From: Flavobacteriaceae bacterium
Lineage (GTDB): Bacteria; Bacteroidota; Bacteroidia; Flavobacteriales; Flavobacteriaceae
Assembly: GCA_028280265.1 (NCBI GenBank)
Contig: JANQMD010000012.1
Location: 1-64,000, forward strand
Reading direction: 5' to 3'
Length of the DNA stretch: 64,000 nt
The notes below the pieces were generated by a model. It saw only the letters and a program-made list of their open reading frames with translations, ran no database searches and was not told the DNA's origin. The first letter of the stretch is position 1. Every line of letters begins with the position of its first letter. A program made the translations under genes and the position numbers. Positions 9,809-17,483 of this stretch are shown piece by piece.

Positions 9809-10240
9809 CTACTCATCAGAGAGCCAAACTTTTTGGGCTTTTTCAAAACCAACCCATTTATGGTTTTTGTCGTATCCACGGCATGCAAGTTCAAAACGTA
9901 TCATCTTTTTAAGAGGTACTTTTTTCGCTAGGATAAAACGTAATAATTCTCCATCTAGCACCTGAAATGCTCCACGAATTTCCTCCCAATGTTTTAACGG
10001 GTCTTCATCCATTCCGATAGTAGTCATATGCTTGTACGTCATTTCACTATAATCAGAAGGTAAGGGTTCAAAGTGCTCTCCTTCAAACATAGAATGATCG
10101 GGATGAGCTAAAATATATCCGCCTTTTACACTCTCTATGACTCCTACTTTGTAATCTGTAGTTCTGTGACGAAAGTTAATCCACACAGCCTCATCTAAAG
10201 CTTTCTGTAGGTTATTTCTTTTGTGAGGTTCCTTTGCCAT
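9809..10240 (-). CDS. Uncharacterised 143-residue protein, last gene of accessory operon
   Basis: The start at 10240 (MAKEPHKRNN) is chosen over an upstream in-frame start because the upstream 27 residues overlap the preceding gene and are not protein-like; even so the two genes overlap by 29 bases, suggesting translational coupling. The protein is mixed alpha/beta and acidic/basic without membrane segments. It contains VWINFRHRTTDYKVGVIES and GGYILAHPDHS, which could be a small SH3-like barrel. I do not recognise a family. It is the sixth and last gene of the minus-strand operon that begins with radC-like and dam-like genes. Confidence 0.6.
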   Translation of the reverse strand: MAKEPHKRNNLQKALDEAVWINFRHRTTDYKVGVIESVKGGYILAHPDHSMFEGEHFEPLPSDYSEMTYKHMTTIGMDEDPLKHWEEIRGAFQVLDGELLRFILAKKVPLKKMIRFELACRGYDKNHKWVGFEKAQKVWLSDE

Positions 10241-10568
10241 TTGAATTGGGTTTAGTAGGTTCTTTCTTTTCAGGCTTTTTATTGCCGATTGTAAGTGAAG
10301 ACTCTCCACACCACTTCTCAATCATATAAGAAATGATAAATAGTTCATTTTCAATAAGTTCAAAAAGCTCTACTTTCTCCATCTCAACTAAGTCATGCTC
10401 TTTGGGAATTGTTCCTCCAAACTGTTTCTTTAAAATCTGAATCAGATCTTTTCGGTTCAAACATTGAGCTACGTTGGTATCAGGTTTAATCTCTTCCTCT
10501 TTACCAAGAGCTACTTTTCTGAGTACTGAAGCAAAACGCTTCAACAAGTATTCTTGTTCTCGTTTCAT
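10212..10568 (-). CDS. Uncharacterised helical protein, paralogue of the next gene
   Basis: 118 residues from the ATG at 10568, preceded by the same TTAACA-type leader seen before the upstream gene. The middle (CLNRKDLIQILKKQFGG, then LFELIENELFIISYMIEKW) matches the equivalent part of the neighbouring gene (FFSRKELVQMIIELFDD, then LLEIIGEDILVLSYVIEMW), so the two share a roughly 60-residue helical domain. The C-terminal tail is Lys/Pro/Asn-rich and disordered. Cytosolic, function unknown. Confidence 0.6.
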   Translation of the reverse strand: MKREQEYLLKRFASVLRKVALGKEEEIKPDTNVAQCLNRKDLIQILKKQFGGTIPKEHDLVEMEKVELFELIENELFIISYMIEKWCGESSLTIGNKKPEKKEPTKPNSNGKGTSQKK

Positions 10569-10590
10569 TGTTAAAATATTTAAATGGTTA

Positions 10591-11187
10591 TTATTCAATT
10601 TTCCAGAGTGACATTATTTTCAGCTCACCCTGTGTAAAGTTTTTCTCTGCGATACAACGTTCAAGTTCTTCTTGAGCTTCCTCTTTGGTGTCAAAGAAGA
10701 ATGAAGGTTTCGTAGAGACGGCATACTTATCTTCCTCATTCACATCAGAGGTGAAGATGGCAAACACTCTTCGAGTCTTTCCACGTTTCCAAAGAATTGC
10801 GTAGTAGTTACTCCTGTCATATTCGTCCCATTCTTCTACAGGTTTACTCCTTAAGTAGTGAGCTCCCATTTGGAACTGATCGAAAAATTCATGTACCTCT
10901 TGTTGGTTCATTTTTGGCACGGATGTAATACCCTCTCTCCACATTTCTATGACGTAGGAAAGAACAAGGATGTCTTCACCGATAATCTCCAAGAGTTCTA
11001 GTTCTGACAGTTCAGCCAATGATGACCTGTCGTAGTCGTCAAAGAGTTCAATAATCATCTGCACAAGTTCTTTTCGAGAAAAAAACTCTAACAGTTTAGG
11101 GTCAATTTCATTTACCTTTCTATTGGCAATACTCCTGTAGTAGGCACCTAAGAAATAGAGAATGAGTTTTCGTTTTCTAATATTCAT
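10591..11187 (-). CDS. Uncharacterised protein with duplicated helical domain plus C-terminal domain
   Basis: 198 residues. The N-terminal half (about 1-85) is the same helical domain as in the downstream 118-residue protein. The C-terminal half (about 110-198) contains NYYAILWKRGKTRRVFAIF and FFFDTKEEAQEELERCI, which reads as a compact alpha/beta domain of the kind found in small plasmid- and phage-borne proteins. No catalytic motif seen. Within the operon it lies 10 bases after the 71-residue gene and 22 bases before the next start. Confidence 0.65.
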   Translation of the reverse strand: MNIRKRKLILYFLGAYYRSIANRKVNEIDPKLLEFFSRKELVQMIIELFDDYDRSSLAELSELELLEIIGEDILVLSYVIEMWREGITSVPKMNQQEVHEFFDQFQMGAHYLRSKPVEEWDEYDRSNYYAILWKRGKTRRVFAIFTSDVNEEDKYAVSTKPSFFFDTKEEAQEELERCIAEKNFTQGELKIMSLWKIE

Positions 11188-11197
11188 TTGTTAAGAT

Positions 11198-11413
11198 TTA
11201 ATAGTTTTCTTCTTTGACTTCACAATGGTTCTGAATTACCGCAAGCAGATAGTTATAATCTCTACTTTTAGCTTCCTTGAGAACCTTATTTATTTCATCT
11301 TGTGTCCATCCTTCACGTTTGGCTTGTCGTTGGAAGACTCCCATAATGGCGAAGGCATTTCCATTCGTGCCAACCAGTTCTAGGTTGACGGTCTTGTCAA
11401 TTACTTTTTTCAT
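11198..11413 (-). CDS. Conserved small hypothetical protein of plasmid/phage type
   Basis: 71 residues. The pattern LVGTNGNAFAIMGVFQRQAK, then EGWTQDEINKVLKEAKSRDY and NYLLAVIQNH is a small conserved protein I recall from many phage and plasmid genomes, without known function. No membrane segment. It lies in the minus-strand accessory operon between the Dam-like and the paralogous small genes. Confidence 0.7.
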   Translation of the reverse strand: MKKVIDKTVNLELVGTNGNAFAIMGVFQRQAKREGWTQDEINKVLKEAKSRDYNYLLAVIQNHCEVKEENY

Positions 11414-11458
11414 GTGTATTTAGTTTTGGCATCGAATCGATGCAGATTAGTATTCAGT

Positions 11459-12247
11459 TTAGATGGGGTAATTAGCGGTAAGCACTTCAATCTTTCTCCC
11501 ACGAGCTTTTCCATCTTCGGATTTTCTAGCAGAGAGTGGTTTGTCAAAAACTTTGGTGTACCAACCGTTCTGAGTAGTGTATTTCTCTAAAATTTCCGAT
11601 GGATATGAGCTGAGAAGAAATTTTCCTTTCACATTAGAAAGCGTATCCAACAGGTCTTTGAAATGTTTCTCGGTGTAGCCTCCATAGTGACCCTGATTCG
11701 AGTCAATGTATGGAGGATCAGCATAGTGAAACGTATCTTCATTATCACGACTTTGTATCACCTGACAGGCATCATTGTTCTCAATTTGTGCGTTCTCTAA
11801 GCGACTTGAAATCTCAAAGTTGAACTGCATTTTCTTATTCAGAAATGCCTTAACTCGTTTTCCGTACTTATCGTATCCCCACGACCCAATCTGACAGCTA
11901 AATCCCATTGCTGTTCCGATGTAGAACGCCCATGCTTGCATGAGTGGACTGTCTAGGGTTGGGTTCTCACAGATGAACTTAGCTTTCATGTAGCTCTTTC
12001 GAGCAAAAGGTGTAGCCTCGATCTTCTTCTTTAGAGCTTCAAAATTGGTTCTGACTTGCTCATAAAAAACTATGGCAAGGTTGAACCTGTCATTAATTAC
12101 CTCTGACTCTACAGGCTCTTTTGCGAAAAAGACGGCTCCACCACCAAAGAAACTTTCGGTGTAGATTTTGTGAGGTGGAATCAGAGGCAAGATATGCTTA
12201 AGCATATTGAGCTTGCCTCCATAGTAGGTAATAGGTGTTTTGAGCAT
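11459..12247 (-). CDS. DNA adenine methylase (Dam family, class D12)
   Basis: 262 residues, the normal length for a Dam-type orphan N6-adenine methyltransferase. TPITYYGGK at the N terminus and ESFFGGGAVFF are the FxGxG S-adenosylmethionine-binding region (motif I), and YADPPYIDS (about residues 174-182) is the catalytic DPPY motif. It transfers methyl groups from S-adenosylmethionine to adenine in a short DNA site. No restriction gene is adjacent, so it is probably an orphan enzyme carried by the mobile block, perhaps to avoid host restriction or regulate replication. It is the second gene of the operon, after the RadC-like gene. The target sequence cannot be read from the gene. Confidence 0.9.
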   Translation of the reverse strand: MLKTPITYYGGKLNMLKHILPLIPPHKIYTESFFGGGAVFFAKEPVESEVINDRFNLAIVFYEQVRTNFEALKKKIEATPFARKSYMKAKFICENPTLDSPLMQAWAFYIGTAMGFSCQIGSWGYDKYGKRVKAFLNKKMQFNFEISSRLENAQIENNDACQVIQSRDNEDTFHYADPPYIDSNQGHYGGYTEKHFKDLLDTLSNVKGKFLLSSYPSEILEKYTTQNGWYTKVFDKPLSARKSEDGKARGRKIEVLTANYPI

Positions 12248-12277
12248 AAAGTAAGTGAGTGGTGAGGATGAGTAAAG

Positions 12278-12745
12278 TTATAGGCGACCACTATCAGCAA
12301 AGGAGGTGTATCCTTCTGAGGTAAATACCAAATGATCCAAGAGGCTGACATCGATACCACGCAGAGCCTCTTTAATTTTCTTAGTGATCTGTACATCACT
12401 AATTGATGGCATCAACTGACCAGATGGGTGGTTGTGAGCTACAATGACTCCCTGACAGTTTGTAACCAGAGCGAGTTGTACAATCTCACGTATGTTTACA
12501 GAGACTGTACTTGCACCTCCTATGGCAACAACAGATATTCCCAAAAGTCTATTTGAGTTGGTCAACATGAGAACATAGAAATGTTCTTTCAAATCGACTT
12601 TGTATTTATCGATGACTTGCTCTAAGCACTTCATCGCACTTCGAGAATCTGTAATGTGAACCATTGAGTTAAACAGTGGTCGAACGTAACGTAGTTCAAT
12701 AAGTGAACTACTGAGAACCACAGCAGTGGGTAAATTGGGTTTCAT
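12278..12745 (-). CDS. RadC-like JAB/MPN domain protein
   Basis: 155 residues, i.e. only the C-terminal JAB1/MPN metalloprotease-like domain of RadC without the N-terminal helix-hairpin-helix. The zinc-binding signature HNHPSGQLMPSISD is intact and is followed by the family's usual end (LDHLVFTSEGYTSFADSG). Short RadC-type proteins are typical cargo of integrative elements and plasmids in Bacteroidota; their role is not settled despite the old DNA-repair name. It is the first gene of the minus-strand operon and is divergent from the coupling-protein gene that begins at 12888. Confidence 0.88.
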   Translation of the reverse strand: MKPNLPTAVVLSSSLIELRYVRPLFNSMVHITDSRSAMKCLEQVIDKYKVDLKEHFYVLMLTNSNRLLGISVVAIGGASTVSVNIREIVQLALVTNCQGVIVAHNHPSGQLMPSISDVQITKKIKEALRGIDVSLLDHLVFTSEGYTSFADSGRL

Positions 12746-12887
12746 AAGCTATTGAATTTAAGGATTGATCTGTGGAGCAGTATCTCCCAGAGATGGAAAT
12801 CCTCTTAGACTCTGCACATTGCGTCAGAAGCAACTACGAAAAAAGACGTTACTACCAAAGGGCAGAACGCCAAGGGAAAATCTTTGT

Positions 12888-14066
12888 ATGAAGCGCTCAC
12901 CTGAAATTTCATACTTCGCACGAGTAGACTATCGAGACGATAATAGAATGTTCGGTATTCTCCAAGCTGACCGTATGATGGGTATGTACGTACTTGGGAA
13001 GATTGGTTCAGGAAAGACCAATTTGATCAAAACATTGGTCTACCAAGATTTGATTTACGGAAGGGGATTGTATTTAAGCGATGTCAATGGTGACTTGATA
13101 CGAGATGTACTGGAACTTGTACCGGAATATCGAAAGAAAGACATTATTTACCTCGATGCCAGTAACCCAAACTGTGAGTGGGGATACAATCCACTTAGAA
13201 AAGTCAGCTACCCAAAAAGAGCTCTGATTGCATCAAGCATGTTGGAGACCTTTAAAAAAACGTGGGGAAGTCAAAGTTGGGGAGTCCGCTTGGAATATAT
13301 CTTAAGGAACTTAGTTCTCGTGTGTCTTGACCAAGAACAGACAAGCTTTGAAGATATTCCACGATTACTTTTGGATGAACAGTACAGAAAAATATGTGCT
13401 GAAAATGTAATCAATCCTCATGTAAAGAGATTCCTATTGAAAGAGCTCCCAAAGTACGGAAAGTCAGATGTGCTTCCTGTGATTAACAAGGTAAGCTCTT
13501 TTCTCTCGATTCCTTTTCTTAGAAAAGTTTTAGTTGAAAACCAGAAACAGCTCTCACTCAGGTACGCAATGGACAATCGGAAAATTGTTCTAGTAAACCT
13601 CTCCAAAGGAAGCCTTGGAGCTGATGGAGCGTATCTGCTTGGTTCATTACTTTTAACTGCTCTCTCTTCTTCAGCTTTTAGCAGAGTAGATACTCCTTTA
13701 CGGAAGCGAGTACCGTTTCATGTATTTTTAGATGAGTTTCATAACTACACGACAGGTTCTGTGGTAAATATGCTCTCAGAACATCGAAAGTTTGGTGTTT
13801 CGTATACCTTGGCACACCAATATATTAGTCAGTTATCTCCGCAGGTTCGTGATGCCGTTTTGGGAGTCATCGGAACGATTGTCTGTTTCAAATTGGGATT
13901 GTCAGACGCACGTCACATGGAAAAAGAGTTTTACCCGATTTTCTCTTCCAACGATTTTATTGACCTAGAGCACTACCGTATTTATATAAGACTTTTAATC
14001 AAGGGGAAGGTTTCTGATGGTTTTTCTGCTCGGACAATAACTACAGGTGAGTTGAGTAGCTCATAG
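12888..14066 (+). CDS. VirD4/TraD-like coupling ATPase
   Basis: 392 residues from the ATG at 12888; an in-frame TTG at 12765 exists, but the 41 extra residues are Arg/Leu-rich and unlike the family. RVDYRDDNRMFGIL precedes the Walker A motif GKIGSGKTN; Walker B is VFLDEFHNY, and AHQYISQL follows as in the type IV coupling-protein family. No transmembrane helices, so this is a soluble form. Coupling proteins feed relaxase-bound DNA into a conjugation channel. This family is also found away from conjugation systems, and no channel genes are visible here. The last 26 bases overlap the convergent recombinase gene. Confidence 0.8.
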   Translation: MKRSPEISYFARVDYRDDNRMFGILQADRMMGMYVLGKIGSGKTNLIKTLVYQDLIYGRGLYLSDVNGDLIRDVLELVPEYRKKDIIYLDASNPNCEWGYNPLRKVSYPKRALIASSMLETFKKTWGSQSWGVRLEYILRNLVLVCLDQEQTSFEDIPRLLLDEQYRKICAENVINPHVKRFLLKELPKYGKSDVLPVINKVSSFLSIPFLRKVLVENQKQLSLRYAMDNRKIVLVNLSKGSLGADGAYLLGSLLLTALSSSAFSRVDTPLRKRVPFHVFLDEFHNYTTGSVVNMLSEHRKFGVSYTLAHQYISQLSPQVRDAVLGVIGTIVCFKLGLSDARHMEKEFYPIFSSNDFIDLEHYRIYIRLLIKGKVSDGFSARTITTGELSSS

Positions 14067-14943
14067 GGTGTTTTGCTATTTGAGAGCGCAGGAGTTCAGG
14101 AGAGACAAACGTGTATATTTTAGTAGTTTCTACCTTACTGTGCCCCAACATCTTTGAGAGACTGATAACATCACAACCACCCTCCAACATCAGGGTAGCA
14201 AACGTATGACGCAATTTGTGAGAAGAAAAATTAATTCCGCTGACGGATTTGATTTTATCAATTAAACGTTTCAACCCTGAAGTAGTAAAACCTTTATTGC
14301 GATTGAGAGAGGTGAAAAAATTAGGACAGGTTTTTTGTAGTCTTTTTCGATCTATTAAGTATCGTTTCAGAGACTGCGCAAGATCAAAACTCATGGGAAC
14401 TATACGATCTTTTCCTCCTTTTCCTTGTCGTACAAAAATCGTAAGGTTTTCTATATCAACGTCAGTTAGGTTTAGATTCAAAAGCTCACTTTTACGAAGA
14501 CCTGCATAGATAAATGTTGCAAAAATTGCATGGTTTCTTGATTTAAGAAATTGGTATTTGTAAGGTAGATTGTAAGCTATCTCCATAATTTTGAACGCTT
14601 GGTCTTTTGAGACTCTAACAGGAAGTTTCTCTTTTCGTTTAGGAAGTTCTATGTTTTGGGCTAGGTTGTGTTCCATAATTCCTTTTTCAATGCACCATCT
14701 AAAAAAGACCAATAATGATTGATGATGAGAAATGAATGTCGCTGGAGACCAGTTTCTTTCTGTTCTCCCATAAATGAAGTAACGATTAATTGCTGATTCA
14801 GTAATATTATTGATATCAGTAATTCCCGTGTACTTAATAAAAAAGAGTATTACTTGTCTGTAGCGTGCAGTAGTATGTTTACTGTAGTTCTTGAAGTTTA
14901 TGCAACGGTGGCAAAATTCTTCCATAAGTATTTCAATGTTCAT
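14041..14943 (-). CDS. Tyrosine recombinase (XerC/D-like)
   Basis: 300 residues. N-terminal SAM-like DNA-binding helices (about 1-90), then the catalytic domain with a full set of residues: Arg in YAGLRKSELL, the HKLRHTF box, His in MLGHSKVETT and the nucleophile Tyr in KIYTFV. It should cut and rejoin DNA at a specific core site. The gene is convergent with, and overlaps, the coupling ATPase. The second recombinase lies about 325 bases upstream on the same strand with the tRNA remnant in between, so the pair flanks what looks like an attachment site. Confidence 0.9.
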   Translation of the reverse strand: MNIEILMEEFCHRCINFKNYSKHTTARYRQVILFFIKYTGITDINNITESAINRYFIYGRTERNWSPATFISHHQSLLVFFRWCIEKGIMEHNLAQNIELPKRKEKLPVRVSKDQAFKIMEIAYNLPYKYQFLKSRNHAIFATFIYAGLRKSELLNLNLTDVDIENLTIFVRQGKGGKDRIVPMSFDLAQSLKRYLIDRKRLQKTCPNFFTSLNRNKGFTTSGLKRLIDKIKSVSGINFSSHKLRHTFATLMLEGGCDVISLSKMLGHSKVETTKIYTFVSPELLRSQIAKHPMSYSTHL

Positions 14944-15051
14944 AAATAAAAATTTAAATTAATTCAAACAATACATAGCAACACCATGACGAGCCCGTGC
15001 CGTAATAGAGGTAAGATGTACCCGTGGGCTATACTTTTTTGGAACTCAAAT

Positions 15052-15076
15052 CTTGAAAAAAGCTTTATTTTTCAAG
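15052..15076 (-). terminator. Terminator-like hairpin after the tRNA remnant
   Basis: CTTGAAAAA (15052-15060) pairs perfectly with TTTTTCAAG (15068-15076) around a 7-base loop. On the minus strand it lies 7 bases after the tRNA 3' end, the usual place for a tRNA terminator, which supports that the remnant came with its original downstream DNA. Confidence 0.55.
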
Positions 15077-15082
15077 GATATC

Positions 15083-15126
15083 TGAGCCAACGTCGGGGCT
15101 TGAACCCGAGACCTCATCCTTACCAT
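15083..15126 (-). other. tRNA-Thr(GGT) 3' half; probable attachment-site remnant
   Basis: On the minus strand the sequence reads from the anticodon loop (TGGTAA, anticodon GGT) through a variable region AGGTC, a complete T arm (stem TCGGG/CCCGA, loop TTCAAGC), the acceptor strand CGTTGGC, discriminator T and CA. The matching 5' half (GCCAACG plus D arm) is missing: bases just before the loop (AATAG) cannot pair with the 3' anticodon strand. Integrases often recombine inside tRNA genes from the anticodon loop to the 3' end, so this is the expected shape of an att site left by an element using the neighbouring tyrosine recombinase. Confidence 0.7.
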
Positions 15127-15268
15127 CTATTTACCCGTGATCCTTTTTCCCATATTTTGTTATTTCATAAGGGGAATTCAGGAAAACTGATTATAAAATG
15201 ACACAAGAATCACGGCCTCATTCCGACATGACATTGCCATGGGTTTAGGATACCATGAGCAGAATTAC

Positions 15269-16219
15269 TCAACAACTAAGGGACTCAATGAAGCTTCTAG
15301 CGTTTTCAGAACCTATAGACCGTAAGTACCGTTCGGTCATACGAATACTGGAGTGACCCATGACACTTTTGATACTGACCACATCAGCATTGTTACGTGC
15401 GAGTCTGCAAGCGAAGGTGTGTCGGAACCTGTGCAGATGAAATGGAACACCAGATAATGATTTATAGCGATCAACCCAGTGCTTGATTCCGTGTTTTGTT
15501 AAAGGAGATTGACCTTGTGCCGATAGCCAGAGATATTCCGATGTACTGTCACTTTCTCGACGAAGCTCTAAATATGAATAGAGGTACATTGCAAGAGTAG
15601 GGTGAATTGGGATTTTTCGGCTTTTCTTTGATTTTGAAGTCGACCCATTGATAAAAAGTATTCGTGATGATAAATCTACATCATGAACTCTAAGACCTAG
15701 CAACTCACCTTTACGGATGCCTGTAAGAAGCAGGGTGTACACAATGGATATATCACGAGCATATAAAAATGGTTTGTCCATTGTGTATAGGCTTATAGAG
15801 GTGATAATTTTTGAAACTTCTTCATCGCTCAAGGCTCGTTCATCTTCATATACAGGTTGAGCGGGCTTGACGACTTTTTTAGTCAGGTGTCCAACTTTGA
15901 TATGTTCCTCTCTTTCCAGCCACCTAAAAAAAGAAATCAACCTATTATAGTAGGTACGAATAGTAGATGCTTTAACCCCTAAGCGGTCTGAACCGTGATA
16001 TCCTTTTCTTAATGACAATCGTTTAAAAAACTCGTGAATCATTCCAGCATTTAAATCAGATAAACTCACTAGTTCGGGAACCACCTTTTGAAGAGTTGTA
16101 AAGACATCTCGATAACTTACGATGGTCTGTGGTCGCAACTGTTTGCTGTACTGACACTCAGCGATATATTCCTCAAAAAGATTGGCTAAGAGATTTGTTT
16201 CGGTATTGTTTGCCATCAT
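15269..16219 (-). CDS. Tyrosine recombinase/integrase
   Basis: 316 residues. N-terminal SAM-like core-binding domain (about 10-110, including the RTYYNRLISFFRWL helix), then the catalytic domain with Arg in LTGIRKGELLGL, HRFRHTF, His in VMGHSSIRMT and Tyr in ERYLRS. All expected catalytic residues are present. Its stop is about 140 bases from the tRNA-Thr remnant, making it the best candidate for the integrase of the mobile block. It starts 5 bases after a 60-residue gene, so the two are likely one unit. Similarity to the other recombinases in the window is only at family level. Confidence 0.9.
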   Translation of the reverse strand: MMANNTETNLLANLFEEYIAECQYSKQLRPQTIVSYRDVFTTLQKVVPELVSLSDLNAGMIHEFFKRLSLRKGYHGSDRLGVKASTIRTYYNRLISFFRWLEREEHIKVGHLTKKVVKPAQPVYEDERALSDEEVSKIITSISLYTMDKPFLYARDISIVYTLLLTGIRKGELLGLRVHDVDLSSRILFINGSTSKSKKSRKIPIHPTLAMYLYSYLELRRESDSTSEYLWLSAQGQSPLTKHGIKHWVDRYKSLSGVPFHLHRFRHTFACRLARNNADVVSIKSVMGHSSIRMTERYLRSIGSENARSFIESLSC

Positions 16220-16223
16220 GATA

Positions 16224-16406
16224 TTAAAACTCGATAGTCTCTTCTAAATCTTCTGCATATTCACATTCACAACTCAGAAAAATTTCGGCGAAATAGTCTT
16301 CCAATATTTCCATCAAAAAATCGTCTGAAATTTCATCCATTTGAGGGTCGTTATGATACGCTTTTATAAGTTCTCTTAGTCTTTTTAGGATTCTCTTTCT
16401 TTTCAT
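16224..16406 (-). CDS. Small acidic protein upstream of the integrase
   Basis: 60 residues: a basic start (MKRKRILKRLRELIKAYH) followed by a strongly acidic half ending CECEYAEDLEETIEF. It lies 5 bases before the integrase start, in the position where small excisionase-like or regulatory proteins are often found, but it is not a recognisable Xis. Coding is supported mainly by the tight spacing. Confidence 0.45.
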   Translation of the reverse strand: MKRKRILKRLRELIKAYHNDPQMDEISDDFLMEILEDYFAEIFLSCECEYAEDLEETIEF

Positions 16407-16515
16407 ATACAGGTTAGTATATGAATTGTTGTTTTTTCTCTTAGGCTAAGCATATTGCGTGTGATGCAAGATTAAGTTACTAAGAGGTGCTTAGAGCTTC
16501 TTGTAAGCTGTCTGT

Positions 16516-16848
16516 ATGGCATATTTCTACAGAACCTGTACTCCAAACAAGCTCTTTGATACGCATCTACACTTAAAGGAAGTGGAACTGAAAGTTTTAC
16601 TTGTGGTGATACGTCAGACCTACGGATATTATGATAAAAAGAGAGGTCGTCATAAAGAGTGGGATTGGATAAGTCATACGTTTTTTTGCAAAAAAACGTC
16701 GAAGTCAAGCAAAGCGATAGGCTTAGCCATTCAAAGACTCATTAATAAACGACTCATCCTGGTTAAAAATGAAAGGGGAATGTTAGTGCTCACCCCAGAG
16801 GAGCGCAGAATCAGTAAAAAACTCTACTTCAAAGCTACTTTGGAGTAG
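16516..16848 (+). CDS. Phage O-type replication initiator-like winged-helix protein
   Basis: 110 residues matching the N-terminal domain of phage replication protein O: PNKLFDTHL, LKVLLVVIRQTYGYYDKKR, WISHTFF, then AIQRLINKRLILV. This domain binds origin DNA. Full O proteins have a C-terminal helicase-recruiting part that is absent here, so it may work with other proteins or act as a regulator. A hairpin with a T-run overlaps the stop. The following 278 bases look like a possible origin, which fits the assignment. Confidence 0.65.
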   Translation: MAYFYRTCTPNKLFDTHLHLKEVELKVLLVVIRQTYGYYDKKRGRHKEWDWISHTFFCKKTSKSSKAIGLAIQRLINKRLILVKNERGMLVLTPEERRISKKLYFKATLE

Positions 16849-16855
16849 TTTTTTT
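16820..16855 (+). terminator. Terminator overlapping the end of the O-like gene
   Basis: CTTCAAAG pairs with CTTTGGAG around a short loop, the stem continues imperfectly as ACT/AGT, and seven T residues follow. The stop codon lies within the 3' half of the hairpin. Confidence 0.55.
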
Positions 16856-17126
16856 GGGGGTTGAATGTGGGTAACGAGCAAAATTAGGTTAAGTTGAGTG
16901 AAGATTGTTCACACTACATATTATTATGAATATATATTGTACAGTGAACATTTTTCCAAGTGACCCGCTACATCCACTAATCTTTAGACTTATTCACAGA
17001 GTATTCACGCCACCGCGAAAAAAAATTACCCCTCACGCAATATTCTGAGCCTAAGAGCAATAATTTTCTCGTTTATCATAGCTGTGAGTGTCGGCTAATT
17101 GGCACTTGTTCTTTTTATAACAAGCT
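16849..17126. other. Candidate replication origin/control region
   Basis: No gene seen. TGTTCAC (16906-16912) and GTGAACA (16944-16950) form an inverted repeat around a very AT-rich segment (ATTATTATGAATATATATT). Further right are TTATTCACA, one base from the DnaA-box consensus TTATCCACA, and a second TATTCACG. DnaA-like boxes, AT-rich DNA and an O-like initiator next door are what an origin would show; this is inference. Confidence 0.4.
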
Positions 17127-17483
17127 ATGAATAAAATAAAAACATTTAACTATTTAAAACATTACAGGGAAAAAGCAGGCTTCTGCCTTAAGGACATGGC
17201 AAGAACCCTTGGCATGACTCCTCCTACACTATCCAGAGTAGAGTCAGGAATTATACCTGCAAGTATTGAGACCGTTCTTGGTTACCATCTCATTTTGGAT
17301 GTTTCACTCCAAAGACTCTTTGGTGAGCATGTTCTAATCTTGACCGACACCTATTTGAAAAATGCTGAAATACTGCAAGACAATTTACTAGATGAAAAAT
17401 CGACTACTTCGATTCATAAACGACTGAGCATGTTAGAAATTATCATTAGCCGACTCCAAGAGCTTCAGTCAGAATATGAGTAG
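17127..17483 (+). CDS. XRE-family helix-turn-helix protein
   Basis: 118 residues. The N-terminal 65 residues are a helix-turn-helix of the lambda-repressor/Cro class (LKDMARTLGMTPPTLSRVESG). The C-terminal 50 residues are helical and may dimerise the protein (SIHKRLSMLEIIISRLQELQ). It probably regulates the element. The next gene starts 8 bases before its stop, so the two are coupled. No operator can be assigned with confidence, although CTTGT/ACAAG flanks the likely promoter just upstream of the start. Confidence 0.75.
   Translation: MNKIKTFNYLKHYREKAGFCLKDMARTLGMTPPTLSRVESGIIPASIETVLGYHLILDVSLQRLFGEHVLILTDTYLKNAEILQDNLLDEKSTTSIHKRLSMLEIIISRLQELQSEYE

Larger units (their letters stand above)
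14944..15268. other. Intergenic attachment-site region between two recombinase genes
   Basis: 325 bases without a protein gene. It contains a tRNA-Thr 3' half on the minus strand (15083-15126) followed by its own terminator-like hairpin (15076-15052). TACCCGTG occurs twice, near 15020 and 15130. The rest looks featureless. Confidence 0.6.

Noticed and set aside
9740..9931. 63-codon plus-strand frame after the giant RHS unit
   Set aside because: It reads through the terminator hairpin and against the 143-residue minus-strand gene.
12765..12887. N-terminal extension of the coupling ATPase from a TTG
   Set aside because: The 41 residues are Arg/Leu-rich with no resemblance to the family, and the ATG at 12888 fits the family start.
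14986..15201. 71-codon plus-strand frame containing SQRRGLNPRP
   Set aside because: It is the reverse reading of the tRNA T arm; RRGLNPRP-like strings are the usual artefact of translating tRNA genes.
16472..16708. 78-codon minus-strand frame
   Set aside because: It is a shadow of the O-like initiator gene, without a leader or recognisable sequence.
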